DNA of 64,000 nucleotides from Ryuthela nishihirai (taxonomy: Eukaryota; Arthropoda; Arachnida; Araneae; Heptathelidae), in the NCBI GenBank assembly GCA_038380435.1, contig JAWZYU010000007.1:21431001-21495000 (forward strand), given 5' to 3'. Below are positions 21,988-32,119 of the stretch, piece after piece (the first letter of the stretch is position 1; every line of letters starts with the position of its first letter). The notes under the pieces were generated by a model. It worked only from the letters and a program-made list of their open reading frames with translations, ran no database searches and was not told the DNA's origin. The position numbers and the translations under genes are program-made.

Positions 21988-23870
21988 ATGAGAGTGGTGC
22001 TATTAATAATAAGGAGAAAGTTTGAAAACAACGAATAAAAAACGTAATAAAAACTGTTTTAAATTTATAATTTCAATAATTTTATTTAATAAAATTATGG
22101 AGACTGGAAAATTTAAATCAAATGCTGCTTCTCTCTTCCTAAACGTTTTTCTTCAAAATTAAGAAACCAATGCAGTTTTTAATTTTGAAGATGAAGTTAA
22201 AAGTTAATAAAAATGCAACGGTAGCATTTTTTTTTTATTTTCTCTTGTATCACATCTAGAGTGGCATTACTGCTGACAATACTACTAAAAATACTAATGA
22301 GGAAAATACTAATGATCCATGGTGATGCAAGTGATGAGGCTAAATAACAATAAGTGATGGGGATAAATAATAATCGATGAGGCAAAATAATAATAAATGA
22401 CGGGGCTAAATAATAAGTGGGGCATTAATACTTTTAAAAAATGTCCATTATCAAAATCTTCTAGAGCAGCACTAATGCATAAAAAAATGCATACTATTCG
22501 AGACAGCATTCTCTCTATACCAAAAGCATTGACCACTAGGGATATACAGAACTTTCCCCACCAACCGCTGCTGCCTTCATCAGCCGGTTCGCTTTTACGT
22601 CCACCTTACTCGTACGGGAAACACCACCTCTTCCAGAATTGACGGACTGAGAGGGGAGTGGCGCTGTGGCGGGGAAAAAGGAGGAGAAGGGAAAGAATAA
22701 GAAAGACTCAAAGAGAAGGAAGCAGACATCAGTAGAAAAAAAAAAGCAAAAGAGAGGAGGCGAAAAAAAAGTGAAAACGGGCTCACTACCATTCATGTTG
22801 CTAGGCAACGAGACGGTACTTTCTTTCAACGATTGCCGCTGAATACTGGCAGCGTGCCAAGCCACACCCACCGTCCTGTATGCCTCGCTCCGTGTGGATT
22901 GCATGTCGCCCATGTGACAGTATTGTGATGTATGGGTGACATGATGTATGAATGTGTGCGAAGAGCAGGACGAGAAAATTGAGTAAAAAGCAGCGCTGGA
23001 CTCTTCGTTCTGTGGGAAGATGGGGGGAGTAGCAAAAAAAATGTATGATTCTTCCTGCAGTTTTCTTTATTTTCTGATTTCTTCGGCATATTACTCGCTA
23101 TGCGCGTCTCCATTTGCCTATTCTCTTTTTTCTTTTTCATTTTACTAATGTTTTTTTTCCTGCAAAGTGTATGCTGATTTGGTAAAACGTTCAAAGATTA
23201 GACTAAAGTAGCAAACAAAATGCGCTTTTGTTCTTTAGATGTGTGTAATGTGCGTGAACAATACCTTCCAGCATGTGCTGAGACAATTCAATGTTATGTG
23301 ACTAAAAAGTCACATTCTGATCTCTCTGACTCTGGAAATAGCTTCTTTCAACGAAAAAAGTCGTCGGGGATAAAATAAAGCCCTGATTTAAATATATTTG
23401 AATCTCTAGAAGAGTTGAGGAATCTGAAATATTTAATATCAACGTAAGAATTCATCTCAGATATCATTGAACCAAAGATAATAACTGTTACAACAGATCA
23501 CTTAGTGAAATGAATGAAATCTTAAAAATTTATGTAAATTTTCAAAAAAGAGTGTTTAGGATACAGCAGAATCCGATGTTAAATGTTCCAGCTTCAATAA
23601 CTCTTTAAGTATTAAGCGAATATTTTTGAAAAATTGAGATTTAGAGAGATTTTGTTCAAATCTTTATCTTCAGTGACATAATTTTTTTGTATAGAAAGCT
23701 TATTTTCAAAGTTAGGTAGATTTGAATGTCAATTGATGTTTACATAACTTGGGAATGCCCAAATAATTGTTTAGAAGTGCATATGCTTTCGTTTATTTCT
23801 CGAATCCTTTCCTTCATTTTTTTTTTTGCAACATTAGTTGCAATTGAAGCAGGAACAAATCAGCTAATGT
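21988..23870. other. Unassigned region
   Basis: Apart from a small tandem array at 22311-22432 I see no named repeat. 22560-23040 is richer in G and C and purine-biased (GAAAAAGGAGGAGAAGGGAA); a 125-codon minus-strand frame (22536-22913) there has a phenylalanine/serine-rich translation of a purine tract and no family similarity. Confidence 0.35.
22311..22432 (+). repeat. Short tandem array, ~23-bp units
   Basis: Four to five units of the type GATGAGGCTAAATAACAATAA, with variants GATGGGGATAAATAATAATC and GACGGGGCTAAATAATAAG. Confidence 0.8.
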
Positions 23871-23884
23871 TAGAATTTGTAGGA

Positions 23885-24025
23885 AAAATGACTTTCGCCG
23901 AAGAGTGGGATTCGAACCCAATTTTCCCAATTACATGTCAGGTGCTCCACTAAACTAACCACTAAGATATGACCAATTCCATCTAACTATATTCTACAAA
24001 TTTTGATAATGACCAATAACAAATT
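23885..24025 (-). mobile_element. SINE3 unit, inverted
   Basis: In reverse it has a tRNA-like head (TTAGTGGTTAGTTTAGTGGA, GGGTTCGAATCCCA). It lies head to head with the plus-strand unit at 24036. Confidence 0.65.
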
Positions 24026-24035
24026 ACAGAATTGG

Positions 24036-24330
24036 TTATAGTTTAGTGGTCAGAGCACCTGGTATAAGTGGGAGGTGGGGTTCGAATCCCACTCATCAGG
24101 GAAACTTTTTTTTTCATTATATTATTTCTTGAATTATATGTCAACAGGCAATCTGAGGAATTATTATTGTTAATTCTTGCATTAATGAAGCTTTAGTGTG
24201 AGTGACTTCCTTATTTAACGTCTATATATTAAGCAATATTGCATTAGTTCCATTTCCTGATAATAGATGGCGCCTTGAGGACAAGGTCAGTGAGATTTAA
24301 AAATCACAACTACGTGTAAAAATGGTAGTG
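24036..24330 (+). mobile_element. SINE3 unit 1 of tandem array
   Basis: Head GTTTAGTGGTCAGAGCACC, B-box GGTTCGAATCCCACTCATC, then TTTCTTGAATTATATGTCAA, ATTCTTGCATTAATG, CTATATATTAAGCAATATTG and ATAGATGGCGCC. Uninterrupted; serves as the empty-site reference for the two DNA transposons nested in unit 2. Confidence 0.75.
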
Positions 24331-24538
24331 CTGCTAATAGCTTAGTGATTAGAGCACCTGGAATTGCCTGAGTGAGAACCTGGAATTGCCTGGAATTGCC
24401 TGAGCACCTTGCGTGAGTTCGAATTGCATTCATTGGAGAAACTTATTTTTTCGATAAAATTATTTCTTGAATTATATATGTCAACAGGTAATTGTGATTT
24501 ATTGTTGATTAATTCTTGCATTGATATACACCAAAGAG

Positions 24539-25553
24539 CCAAAACATTATGACCAGCGCCTTTTTATGCAAATCGAGGCAACTTCAGGTAAACGACGGCG
24601 CACGTGAAGCTCATGAAACAGTATAAATAACACCTGATACTGAGCTCTGTTAATCAGTGTTATTCTTGTTCTTCAGATGGGAAAGGCAGCGGACTTAAGT
24701 GAGTTTGGCAAAGGCCAAATCGTAATAGCCAGAAGACTGGGTCAGATCATTTCCGAGACGACAAGGCTTGTGGGCTGCTCATGGTCAGTCATGGTTAGGA
24801 CTTTCAAAAAGTGGTCCTAGGAGAGAAAAACCATGAACGCCGGCAAGGTGTGGGCTGATGATGGCTCATTGATGCTACAGGTGAGTGAAGTCTATCCCGT
24901 ATGATACGAGCCAACAGAAGGGATACTATGGCACAACTCACCCGTAATTCGACTGCTGGTCCTATTGCACCATGTGGGTGGTCAGGTACATGTGCGCTGG
25001 TTATCTGGGGAAGTGTTGCACCAGGATGCACCTTAGAATAAAAACAAGCCGATGGAGGAAATGTAATGCTTTGGGCAATGTTCTGCTGGGAAACCCTGGG
25101 TCCAGACATTTATGTGCTGGAAACTATGACGTCTACCACCTACCTATACATCATTGCAGACCAGGTACATCCTTTCATGGCAACAGTATATCCCTCTAGT
25201 AGTGCCTTCTTTCATCAGGATAATACAACATGCCACACTGCCTGGATTGTTCGAGAATGGTTCGCAGAATGAGGAAAACTTCCAGGTATTGATCTGGCCT
25301 CCAAATTCTCCTGACATCAATCCAATCGAGCATCTGTAGTTTGCGTTGGAACAGCATATCCGATCTGCTGTGGCTCAACCACGTAACTTACAAGAGTTAA
25401 AGAATCTACTGGCAATGTGTTGGTACCAGATACCACAAGACACCTATAGAAGTCTTGTAGCATCCATGCCTCGACAGGTAAGAGCTGTTTTGGGGCATGT
25501 GGAGAACCAATATCATATTAGGCAGCTGGTCATAATGTTTTGGCTCTTCGATG
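24539..25553 (+). mobile_element. Tc1-like DNA transposon, 1015 bp, internally deleted
   Basis: The ends CACCAAAGAGCCAAAACATT and, inwards from the right, CATCGAAGAGCCAAAACATT differ at two positions; TA flanks at 24537-24538 and 25554-25555. Full-length members of this lineage are about 1.6 kb, so roughly a third is missing. Confidence 0.9.
24677..25535 (+). pseudogene. Tc1 transposase pseudogene, first catalytic region deleted
   Basis: ATG at 24677 gives MGKAADLSEFGKGQIVIARR LGQ, the N-terminal helix-turn-helix of a widespread Tc1 lineage that I know best from fish genomes, ending at a stop at about 24820. The segment holding the first catalytic Asp (SDES) is absent. The frame resumes as GGNVMLWAMFCWETLGPDIY, then AFFHQDNTTCHTA (second catalytic Asp, about 25220), WPPNSPDINPIEHL (third position, about 25320) and a C-terminal SMPRQVRAVLGH. 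Several frameshifts separate these blocks, so it is inactive. Confidence 0.85.
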
Positions 25554-25603
25554 TATATATATATATGATACAGCGTGAGTGATTTCCTTATTTAACATCT
25601 ATA

Positions 25604-26237
25604 CAGGGTGAATCTGAAAAAGTGGGCAAAACTTTACGGGGTGGTAGAACGCATCTATACGAGCAATATTCGTCATAGAATGTATGTTCGGAACGCAAAT
25701 GGTGAGCCGCTAGGTGGCGTTGGAAATGGTATAAAAGGGACGGTCCTCGCACCCAACGACATTTCTACCGTGGATTGCCGAGAGGATGGCTGGTTATACT
25801 AACCACGAAATGGCGGATATGCACTTTGTGTACGGTGGGGCCATATGAAAAGCCTAATATACGAGTGCCCCATTGAAACCGATATGGATCTAGTCGCCAG
25901 GATCGCCGTTGTTGCCGGCGATATTCGGGAAATGCCTGGTGTCTTCGCAAATGTGCGTCGGTCCCTGTCCCGCAGGTGTGAAGCCTGCATTACAGCTGGC
26001 GGCAGCTCTTTGGAGCAATTTCTTTGAGCATGTACCTTAATTACATTCCTGTTAATAAAATGTTTTCTGAAGTATCTCCTCTCCTTCTTGTGTTCATTCT
26101 TTAAATGTGACAGTGGAAAACTACCTTTTAACTTCTCGCCGTTTGCGTTCCGACCATACATTCTGTGGCGAATATTGCTCGTATAGCTGCGTTCTACCAC
26201 CCCGTAAAGTTTTGCCCACTTTTTCAGATTCACCCTG
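25604..26237 (+). mobile_element. 634-bp non-autonomous derivative of a DUF4817-type mariner-like element
   Basis: Long terminal inverted repeats of about 100 bp, starting CAGGGTGAATCTGAAAAAGT. TA flanks at 25602-25603 and 26238-26239. Between the repeats it keeps only the first and last parts of a transposase gene. An autonomous relative was not seen in this window. Confidence 0.85.
25783..26027 (+). pseudogene. Transposase remnant: N-terminal HTH joined to C-terminus
   Basis: A start-proximal piece (about 25788) reads MAGYTNHEMADMHFVYG, the beginning of the DUF4817 helix-turn-helix found at the N-terminus of some IS630/mariner-like transposases. At about 25836 it jumps to WGHMKSLIYECPIE followed by RIAVVAGDIREMPGVFANVR and RRCEACITAGGSSLEQFL, the typical transposase C-terminus, which ends at 26027 in a different frame. 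The central catalytic domain has therefore been deleted between these points. Remnant of a coding gene, no activity expected. Confidence 0.75.
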
Positions 26238-26392
26238 TATATTCAGCAATATTGGAATTGTTGTCTTTCCTGATCATAGATGGGCGCCAAGAGAAACAAG
26301 GTAATGTGATTACCATGTAGTTGTTTATTGTGTTACACATGGCTACCCATGTAGATTTAAAAAACGCAACTAAATTGATAAATGACAGAACT

Positions 26393-26717
26393 GGTGATGG
26401 CTAGTGGTTAGAGCACCTGGTACTCGGAGGCGTAGGTTCGAATCCCATTCATCAGGGAAACTTAATTTTTCATAATATTATTACTTGAATTACATGTCAA
26501 CAAGTATGTGAATTTATTATTGATTGATTCTTCCAATAATAATGTTTATGCGCGAGTACCTTTCTTATTTAGTATCTATATATTGAGCAATATTCGATAA
26601 GTTGCCTTTCCTGATCATAGATGGCGCCATGAGAAAGGTAATGTAGTTACCATATAGTTGTTGTCGTGTTAACCATGTAGATTTAATCACAACTAAATTG
26701 ATAAACGACAGAGCTGG
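26393..26717 (+). mobile_element. SINE3 unit 3
   Basis: Head GGCTAGTGGTTAGAGCACC, B-box GGTTCGAATCCCATTCATCA, shared 3' landmarks to ATAGATGGCGCC and the ACCATATAGTTGTTGTCGTG block. Confidence 0.75.
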
Positions 26718-26885
26718 TAATACCTTAGAGCACCTTTCATGCAACTGGGAGGCGTGGGTTCGAATCCCACCCATTACCGAAAATTTATTTTTTTTCACAA
26801 AAGTATTTCTTTAATTATATCTCAACAGGTAATCTGCGTATTTACTATAGATCAACTAACACTAATTTTATCATGTCTGAAACAA
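26718..26885 (+). mobile_element. SINE3 unit 4, truncated
   Basis: Head region CCTTAGAGCACC, GGGTTCGAATCCCACCCATT, then the TATCTCAACAGGTAATCTGC block; the unit stops short of the others. Confidence 0.7.
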
Positions 26886-26888
26886 TTG

Positions 26889-26990
26889 GGGAAGGGGCCT
26901 CAGTCGGTAGCATGCCAACTTTGTAATCTGATGATTTCAGATTTGCATCTCAGTTTTACCTACGGTGAGATTTATTCCTCTTAACCGTGG
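26889..26990 (+). mobile_element. SINE1 head fragment
   Basis: GGGGCCTCAGTCGGTAGCAT and TGAGATTTATTCCTCTTAACC match the SINE1 5' part; the rest is missing. Confidence 0.65.
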
Positions 26991-27365
26991 CCTCGGAATT
27001 CAGTTTATTACATTTAAAATTATTATATTATTCCTCATTGTACTTATGGCATTTACCAGACCATCATTTGCGTTGAGCATGCGAAATAGAGGTGAAAATA
27101 AATTTTCCTATATCAAAATATCTGAAGTAGGATATAACAGAAGAAAATATCTTGAAGTGTATGGAGAAATGGTTTAGAAAGGTGAACTTGTTAAATATCT
27201 GGGTCCGGTGGTGTAACTATAGTGTGCAAAGGATGCGATAGCAGCTGGACCTAGGAGGATAGGTGTCCACGTGTTTTTCCCCTTTTATCAGTCTTCACTC
27301 CATTTCGGGCGATTTCATGACTAATAGATTTTCCCTTATAACTATGTTCCGTATAACCATATAAG

Positions 27366-27462
27366 TTCTGTCATCCTCACAGACCTTCTGCTAAGGCATA
27401 TAAACTGACAGGCTCCTGTCGGACCTCTGTGGGAAGCAGCTACTTGAGGAAGCATTTATTTT
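27366..27462 (+). mobile_element. SINE2 3' part (5'-truncated)
   Basis: TATAAACTGACAGGCTCCTG and AGCAGCTACTTGAGG identify the SINE2 3' half. A complete inverted SINE2 begins 19 bp downstream. Confidence 0.8.
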
Positions 27463-27480
27463 TATTTTATAACTCATAAT

Positions 27481-27678
27481 ATATATACCCCCTCAAGCAG
27501 CTGCTTGCCACAGAGGTCTGACAGGAGCCTGTCAGTTTATATGCCACAGTAGAAGATCTGAGAGGATGGCAGGACCTCAGCAGAAAACAACACGAACATC
27601 CATGCCTTACCCGGGGCTCGAAACCCAGGTCCCGTAGATCAGTAGCCAAGCGCGCTAACCACTCGACCACGGGACGGC
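27481..27678 (-). mobile_element. SINE2, full-length reference copy (198 bp)
   Basis: Flanked by TATAACTCATAAT (13 bp) at 27468-27480 and 27679-27691. In reverse: tRNA-like head GTCCCGTGGTCGAGTGGTTA, B-box GGTTTCGAGCCCC, body with CTGCTGAGGTCCTGCCATCC, a hairpin CTGACAGGCTCCTGTCAG, and the 3' end CAAGCAGCTGCTTGAGGGGG followed by a short TA-rich tail. Confidence 0.95.
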
Positions 27679-27840
27679 TATAACTCATAATTTTGTTCTA
27701 AAACAAATTCACACGTCAGTGTTGCAGCAGAATCTTTAGTAGTGATAAGATTCCTGAATTCCGTATCTGTTTTTCCTAAACAGTTAAGCGCATCTCTAAA
27801 TTAATGTCGATAAATACCATCATAAGAATATTATTAACAG

Positions 27841-27990
27841 GGGGCATACCTACTATAGAGCAAAGACGTATTGGGACTCAAGGGGCCCTGTTTCGCATAT
27901 AAAAGTTTAATAGAGTTGATGAGTTACACGTGATAGAGGGAGGCCTCTCGTACTAAATTGCACCAGGGCCTTTGCAAACGCGTTACTGTC
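27841..27990. repeat. Dispersed repeat E, single copy
   Basis: CTATAGAGCAAAGACGT and AGGGGCCCTGTTTC, then GGAGGCCTCTCGTACTAAAT and GCACCAGGGCCTTTGC, parallel 19863-20320 but with one unit instead of three. Confidence 0.6.
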
Positions 27991-28290
27991 AAGGTCTATT
28001 ATCCAGAAGAATTCTACATCCAAGGAGAAGGTGTGAGCAAGGATGAAATAAACAAAGAGATCAATAAGAAGGCTAAATTCGGTTTTGTAACTAAAATGAT
28101 TTCTTTTAGAATCAGAGAAAGAATTTTAGAATATGAATCAGAGACATTGATGGTGACAGAAATGTTAACCTTTAATATAAGAACGGTCAAATTGATTTCT
28201 TGAAAAGATGTGCTGATAGAACAAGAAAGGAAAACTCAGAAATGATGAAACACCTGTTGAAAGATAATTCAAAAAATACTTTTGTGAAAA
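27991..28290 (+). other. Unassigned stretch with an 81-codon frame
   Basis: The frame at 27958-28203 is lysine/glutamate-rich (KDEINKEINKKAKFGFVTKM). It begins in repeat E. I do not recognise a family, though its charge pattern is more protein-like than most frames here. Confidence 0.25.
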
Positions 28291-28294
28291 AAAT

Positions 28295-28456
28295 AAGTTT
28301 ACGGTGATGAGTGTAATTCGAACCCATGCCTCCCAGTTACATGACAGGTGCTCTATGGTATCAGTTTATTTGTGACTTTTAAATCTATATGGGTAACCAC
28401 GGGTAACACAATAAATAACTACATGGTTATTGCATTACCTTGTTTCTCATTAAGGC
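28295..28456 (-). mobile_element. SINE3 unit, inverted
   Basis: The reverse strand has GAGCACCTGTCATGTAACTG, GGGTTCGAATTACAC and, upstream, the ACCATGTAGTTATTTATTGT block seen between SINE3 units at 26310-26360. Confidence 0.7.
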
Positions 28457-28468
28457 AACTAATTAAGG

Positions 28469-28857
28469 GTTGGGTTGTTTTACCTACCTCTGAGCGGCAC
28501 TTTTTTGCACACCATGGGCTAAATGGCCATGGTCACATTGACCTCGAAGGCTCAGAGAAGGTTGGGGGAGGGGACCCACTGGAACAGCTGTTGGGAGACA
28601 GATGGTAGCCTCCCGTCAAGGCCATCCAGCGTGTTCTTTAACGTGCACAGGTTATGGCTCTCCCGCACACGGGTCCACGGCTTAACGTCCCATCCAACGA
28701 ACGGCTGCCTTTCCAAGCCCATCGGTATCCCCTACTGACCGTGGGCAGGGCGGGGAATTTTGCGGAGATAAATCTCAACGCTGACCCAGCTGGGACTCGA
28801 ACCTGGGAACTACAGATTACGAGCCTGGCACGCTACCGACTGAGCCACCCCGCCCCT
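28469..28857 (-). mobile_element. SINE1, full length with target duplication
   Basis: 389 bp between two copies of ACTAATTAAGG (28458-28468 and 28858-28868). All parts are present, close to the 20896-21285 copy. Its size agreement with that copy defines the family length. Confidence 0.95.
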
Positions 28858-29148
28858 ACTAATTAAGGATTATAGAAAAAAGGAAGATGCTAGAGAGTGT
28901 ATAAAATAATGAAACTAAGATGGTATGGACATAAGGATAAGGTGGAGGGTGAAAGATAGCTAAAGCGAACTTGGAAGTGGGAACCCAGTGGAAGAAGAAG
29001 AGGGGAAGGTTAGTTAGCTGTTTTTTGGCTTTATTGGACAAGGAAACGAAGGCGATGCTGCGACAAACAAGAAAGACAGTAAAAATAAACAAATAGCAGT
29101 AATGTACACCCGCAACCAAAGTTAAAAGTAACACAAAGAGAGTAAAAA

Positions 29149-29196
29149 AATTCCCTCAAATAGCTGCTTGCCACAGAGGTCTGACAGGAGTCTGAA
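29149..29196 (-). mobile_element. SINE2 3'-end fragment
   Basis: CCCTCAAATAGCTGCTTGCC through CTGACAGGAGTCTG; only the last ~48 bases are present. Confidence 0.75.
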
Positions 29197-29273
29197 CACA
29201 AAAATAAAATTGTATTTGGTGACAAACAATGGACGAAAAAAAACTTCCGTATAAAGAGAAAAAAAAAAAATAA

Positions 29274-29442
29274 ATATCCCCTCAAGCAGCTGCTTGCCAC
29301 AGAGGTCTGACAGATCAGAGCCTGTCAGTTCATATGCCATAACATAAGGTCTATGAGGATGGCAGGACCTCAGCAGAAAAACAACACACACATCCCTGCC
29401 TTACCCGGGGCTCGAACCCAGGTCCCTTAGATCAGTAGCCAA
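29274..29442 (-). mobile_element. SINE2 copy
   Basis: From CCCCTCAAGCAGCTGCTTGC to CCTTAGATCAGTAGCC; the last part of the head is missing. The hairpin loop carries an insertion (CTGACAGATCAGAGCCTGTC). Confidence 0.9.
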
Positions 29443-29625
29443 AATGGTATAATAGAGAAAGCAAGTAACAAAGGGTGTGTAGAACCCCTGTAGAAGAAGA
29501 GAAGAAAACCAAGATAGAAATGAAGAGATTGTGTGAAGGAAGCGATGTAAAAAAGAGCTCTTCGAGGGAAGACTACATGGATAGAAAGAAATGGAGAGAG
29601 ATGATGTCGAGAAGCAGGCAACACT

Positions 29626-30089
29626 AAATTAAGGTATAAACAAGATAATGAGTTAATTAAGCATCATTTGTGTTAATGAAATTTAGTAATTCGCCATATT
29701 TTATTTCATTACTGGTACCTCCCGACTTACAAAATAGTTATGTCTGAAGCGTGCCCCCCCCCCCCCACTCTATAACTCGAGGTAGCATATCTGGAATCTA
29801 TTTTCCCGATTACAACTATTCTTGCAAATGTTTGTAAAGGTAAACTGCATTCCAAACATTTGCCTAAATTCACTTTTTTGTGTGAAGTTATTTCTTTTTT
29901 TAATTGTTTTTGATTTGTTATGAAATAAAACAAGAAGTAAAGGACGGAGGATAGAATGATTGTATTGCTGTTTACTTTTGTCATTAAGCAAATTGCTTTA
30001 TTAGAATATTTACATGAAAAGGAAACTAAAATAAATATTTATTGACTGTGTTTCCCGAATGTTGATGACGGTTTGGAATTATAGGAATC
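29626..30089. other. Unassigned AT-rich spacer with poly-C tract
   Basis: A run of 14 C lies near 29753-29766. No gene or family recognised. Confidence 0.4.
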
Positions 30090-30603
30090 TAAGTTCGACT
30101 CTAAGTTCAATGGAAATCTAGGTTCGAAGCTGTATAACTTCTGATATATGCATTTATGAAAAAATATTATTGAAGGTAAAAGATCGTAATCAAATTCATT
30201 TTAATCTCGATTTTCAACAATATGCCTACAGTGTTTAAAGATCTATAGAAGCTGGAATATTTAACTATAATCTGGCTTTATAAAATTCACTCCTAATTAT
30301 CGAATATTGAGATAATCATTACGTAAACCTCTAAAAGTGTATATTTATTTTATTACATAGTTTGAAACAGTATTTATTATTTAAGTTTTAATTGCTAAGA
30401 TAAATTCTTATGGCGAATTACTGCTGCGAAATATTCCAGCTTCCATAACTCTTCAAATACTGGACGAATATTATTGAAAATCGATAATTAAATAGATTTG
30501 ATTCTGATCTTCGCTACATTTTACCATTAAATTCATGTTTTGAAAGTTAGAGAGCTTCGAAGTTAGATTTCAACTGATGTAACATAGAAGTTCTCTAATA
30601 TTC
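30090..30603. repeat. Dispersed AT-rich repeat F, copy 2
   Basis: Shares with 20445-20883, 42250-42680 and 62830-63060 the motifs TCGAAGCTGTATAACTTC, ATCGTAATCAAATTCATTT, CGATTTTCAACAATAT and ATATTCCAGCTTCCATAACT. Its ends are a loose inverted repeat (GAAGCT..ATAACTTC and AGCTTCCATAACTC), so it may be a non-autonomous DNA element. Confidence 0.6.
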
Positions 30604-30923
30604 TGGGTCAGCTTTGAGATTTATCTCCGCAAAATTCCCCGCCCTGCCCACTGTCAGTATAGGGGACACCGATGGGCTTGGAAAGGCCGCCGTCCGTCGG
30701 ATGGGATGTTAAGCCGTGGCCCCGAGTGTGGGAGAGCCATACCCTGTGCACATTAAAGAACACGCTGGATGACCTTGGCGGGAGGCTACCATCTGTCTCC
30801 CAACAGCTGTTCCAGTTGGTCTCCTCCCCCAACCTTCTCTGAGCCTTCGAGGTCCATGTGACCTGGCCGTTTAGCCCATGATGCGCAAAAAAGTGTCGCT
30901 CAGAGGTTAAAAAACCCAACCCA
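30604..30923 (+). mobile_element. SINE1, head-truncated
   Basis: It starts at GGGTCAGCTTTGAGATTTAT and runs to TTAAAAAACCCAACCCA. The tRNA-like head is absent; the body is well conserved. Confidence 0.9.
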
Positions 30924-31942
30924 AGTCTCTAATATTTTGGTATAGCAGTGTAATAGGTCACAACGTTCTGCAAATCCCTCGCTGTCTTGAAACTTCACTC
31001 TTCTTGCGGTCGATCTCGTCAAATAGGATCGTATCAATAACAAGGTGCTGAAAAGTCGCTGCTAAGATATTGGCCTAGAGCGTTACAATTTGCTCGACGT
31101 CAGCAGTCAGTTCGATTAATTTTAATTCCATTCACTTTAATCATTTATGAATATTTTTCTTTTGCGTTAGACAAATTATTTCATTAGTTTTCAGTATTCA
31201 CTGCAAATTCAAAGCGAAAGTGTTCCGAGGAAGATGTCTTGCTCGTTGTGATTGTTTATATCAGTGTTCACATGAAATCTCGTTAACTCGAAATTTCCGT
31301 AAATCGGGTGGTGCCTTTATTATCATTTACAATGATGAAATTTAGTTACTCACATTTTGTATTTATGATATGTTGGTGCACAATTTGCGCCTATGAAATC
31401 TAGTAGATTATTTTGTATGAAATGATTAATTTCCTTAGATTTTTCTTTTACATTTTTAAAAATTAATTAATCGCAATTTACATTTATGCAGTGTTGTAGA
31501 TCACCATTTTCTATGATGATATTTTTATTAGGCGGGTTTGAATATATGTCATTTACTAGATATTTTTGCAGACTACAGATAAATTACCATTTATACAGAT
31601 AATATTTAGTAAATAATCGTTTTTATTTGTGAAATTTAAAAAAATCGCCATTTATTTTGATTATGTCTTAACAGTTTGCTTATTTGTTTTGATGATGTTT
31701 ACCAAATTGCCATTAGCATTAATCAATTATGGTCTATTGCCATCTGCTTTTGGGGAATTTACTACATTACTATTCACAACGATAATAATTTATAGATAGT
31801 ATTTTCTATAAAAATATGTATTAAAGGACCAGTGAAATCATTGAAACTTAGCAGATCGTTGTTTGCAGTAATGAAATTTAGTCATATATCACTTGATTCA
31901 ACAAATTTGTAGATCATAACTTTTCTCAATGAAATTTAGGTA
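30924..31942. other. Unassigned AT-rich region
   Basis: Many loosely similar segments of the form ATTTACNATNATGAAATTTA occur between 31300 and 31930, hinting at a very old tandem array, but I cannot define a unit. Confidence 0.35.
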
Positions 31943-32119
31943 CAATCGCTCAAAACAATATCCGAACACTATGGTTGATTACAGAATTCAGAAAAAATAT
32001 CTGGCAACGATTTTTTTAGAAATTAGTGATCTGGCAACCTTCGTGTCACGTGACACGAAGGTTGCCAGATCACTAATTTCTAAAAAAAACTTTACCAGAT
32101 AATATTTTTTGAGCGACTG
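31943..32119. mobile_element. Palindromic MITE, copy P2 (one arm shortened)
   Basis: TA-flanked. Left end CAATCGCTCAAAACAATATCC, right end TTTTTTGAGCGACTG. The right arm lacks about 40 bases between CTTTACCAGATAATA and the terminus, so it is asymmetric; the centre TTCGTGTCACGTGACACGAA is perfect. Confidence 0.85.

Larger units (their letters stand above)
24331..26392 (+). mobile_element. SINE3 unit 2, split by two DNA transposons
   Basis: The pieces 24331-24538, 25554-25603 and 26238-26392 assemble into a unit equivalent to unit 1. The first interruption is the Tc1 element (24539-25553), the second the DUF4817-type element (25604-26237). The head carries a local triplication of ACCTGGAATTGCCTG. 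Confidence 0.75.
28872..29625 (+). pseudogene. Decayed LINE ORF C-terminus, interrupted by SINE2 pieces
   Basis: Plus-strand blocks KLRWYGHKDKVEGE and KRTWKWEPSGRRRG (28895-29005) match the region after the reverse transcriptase in RTE-like LINE proteins (the LRWYGHV..M and GRRR-GRP motifs). The final domain appears at about 29480-29625 as RWKEEKKTKIEMKRLCE and DYMDRKKWREMMSRSRQH before a stop. Between them are two inverted SINE2 pieces. The order and spacing agree with one old LINE tail; no polymerase core is left. Confidence 0.55.

Noticed and set aside
22536..22913. 125-codon minus-strand frame
   Set aside because: Its Phe/Ser/Pro-rich middle is the translation of a purine-rich tract, and nothing resembles a domain.
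27958..28203. 81-codon charged frame as part of a LINE protein upstream of the 28.9-kb LINE tail
   Set aside because: It shows no endonuclease or reverse transcriptase motif, and its start lies in repeat E.
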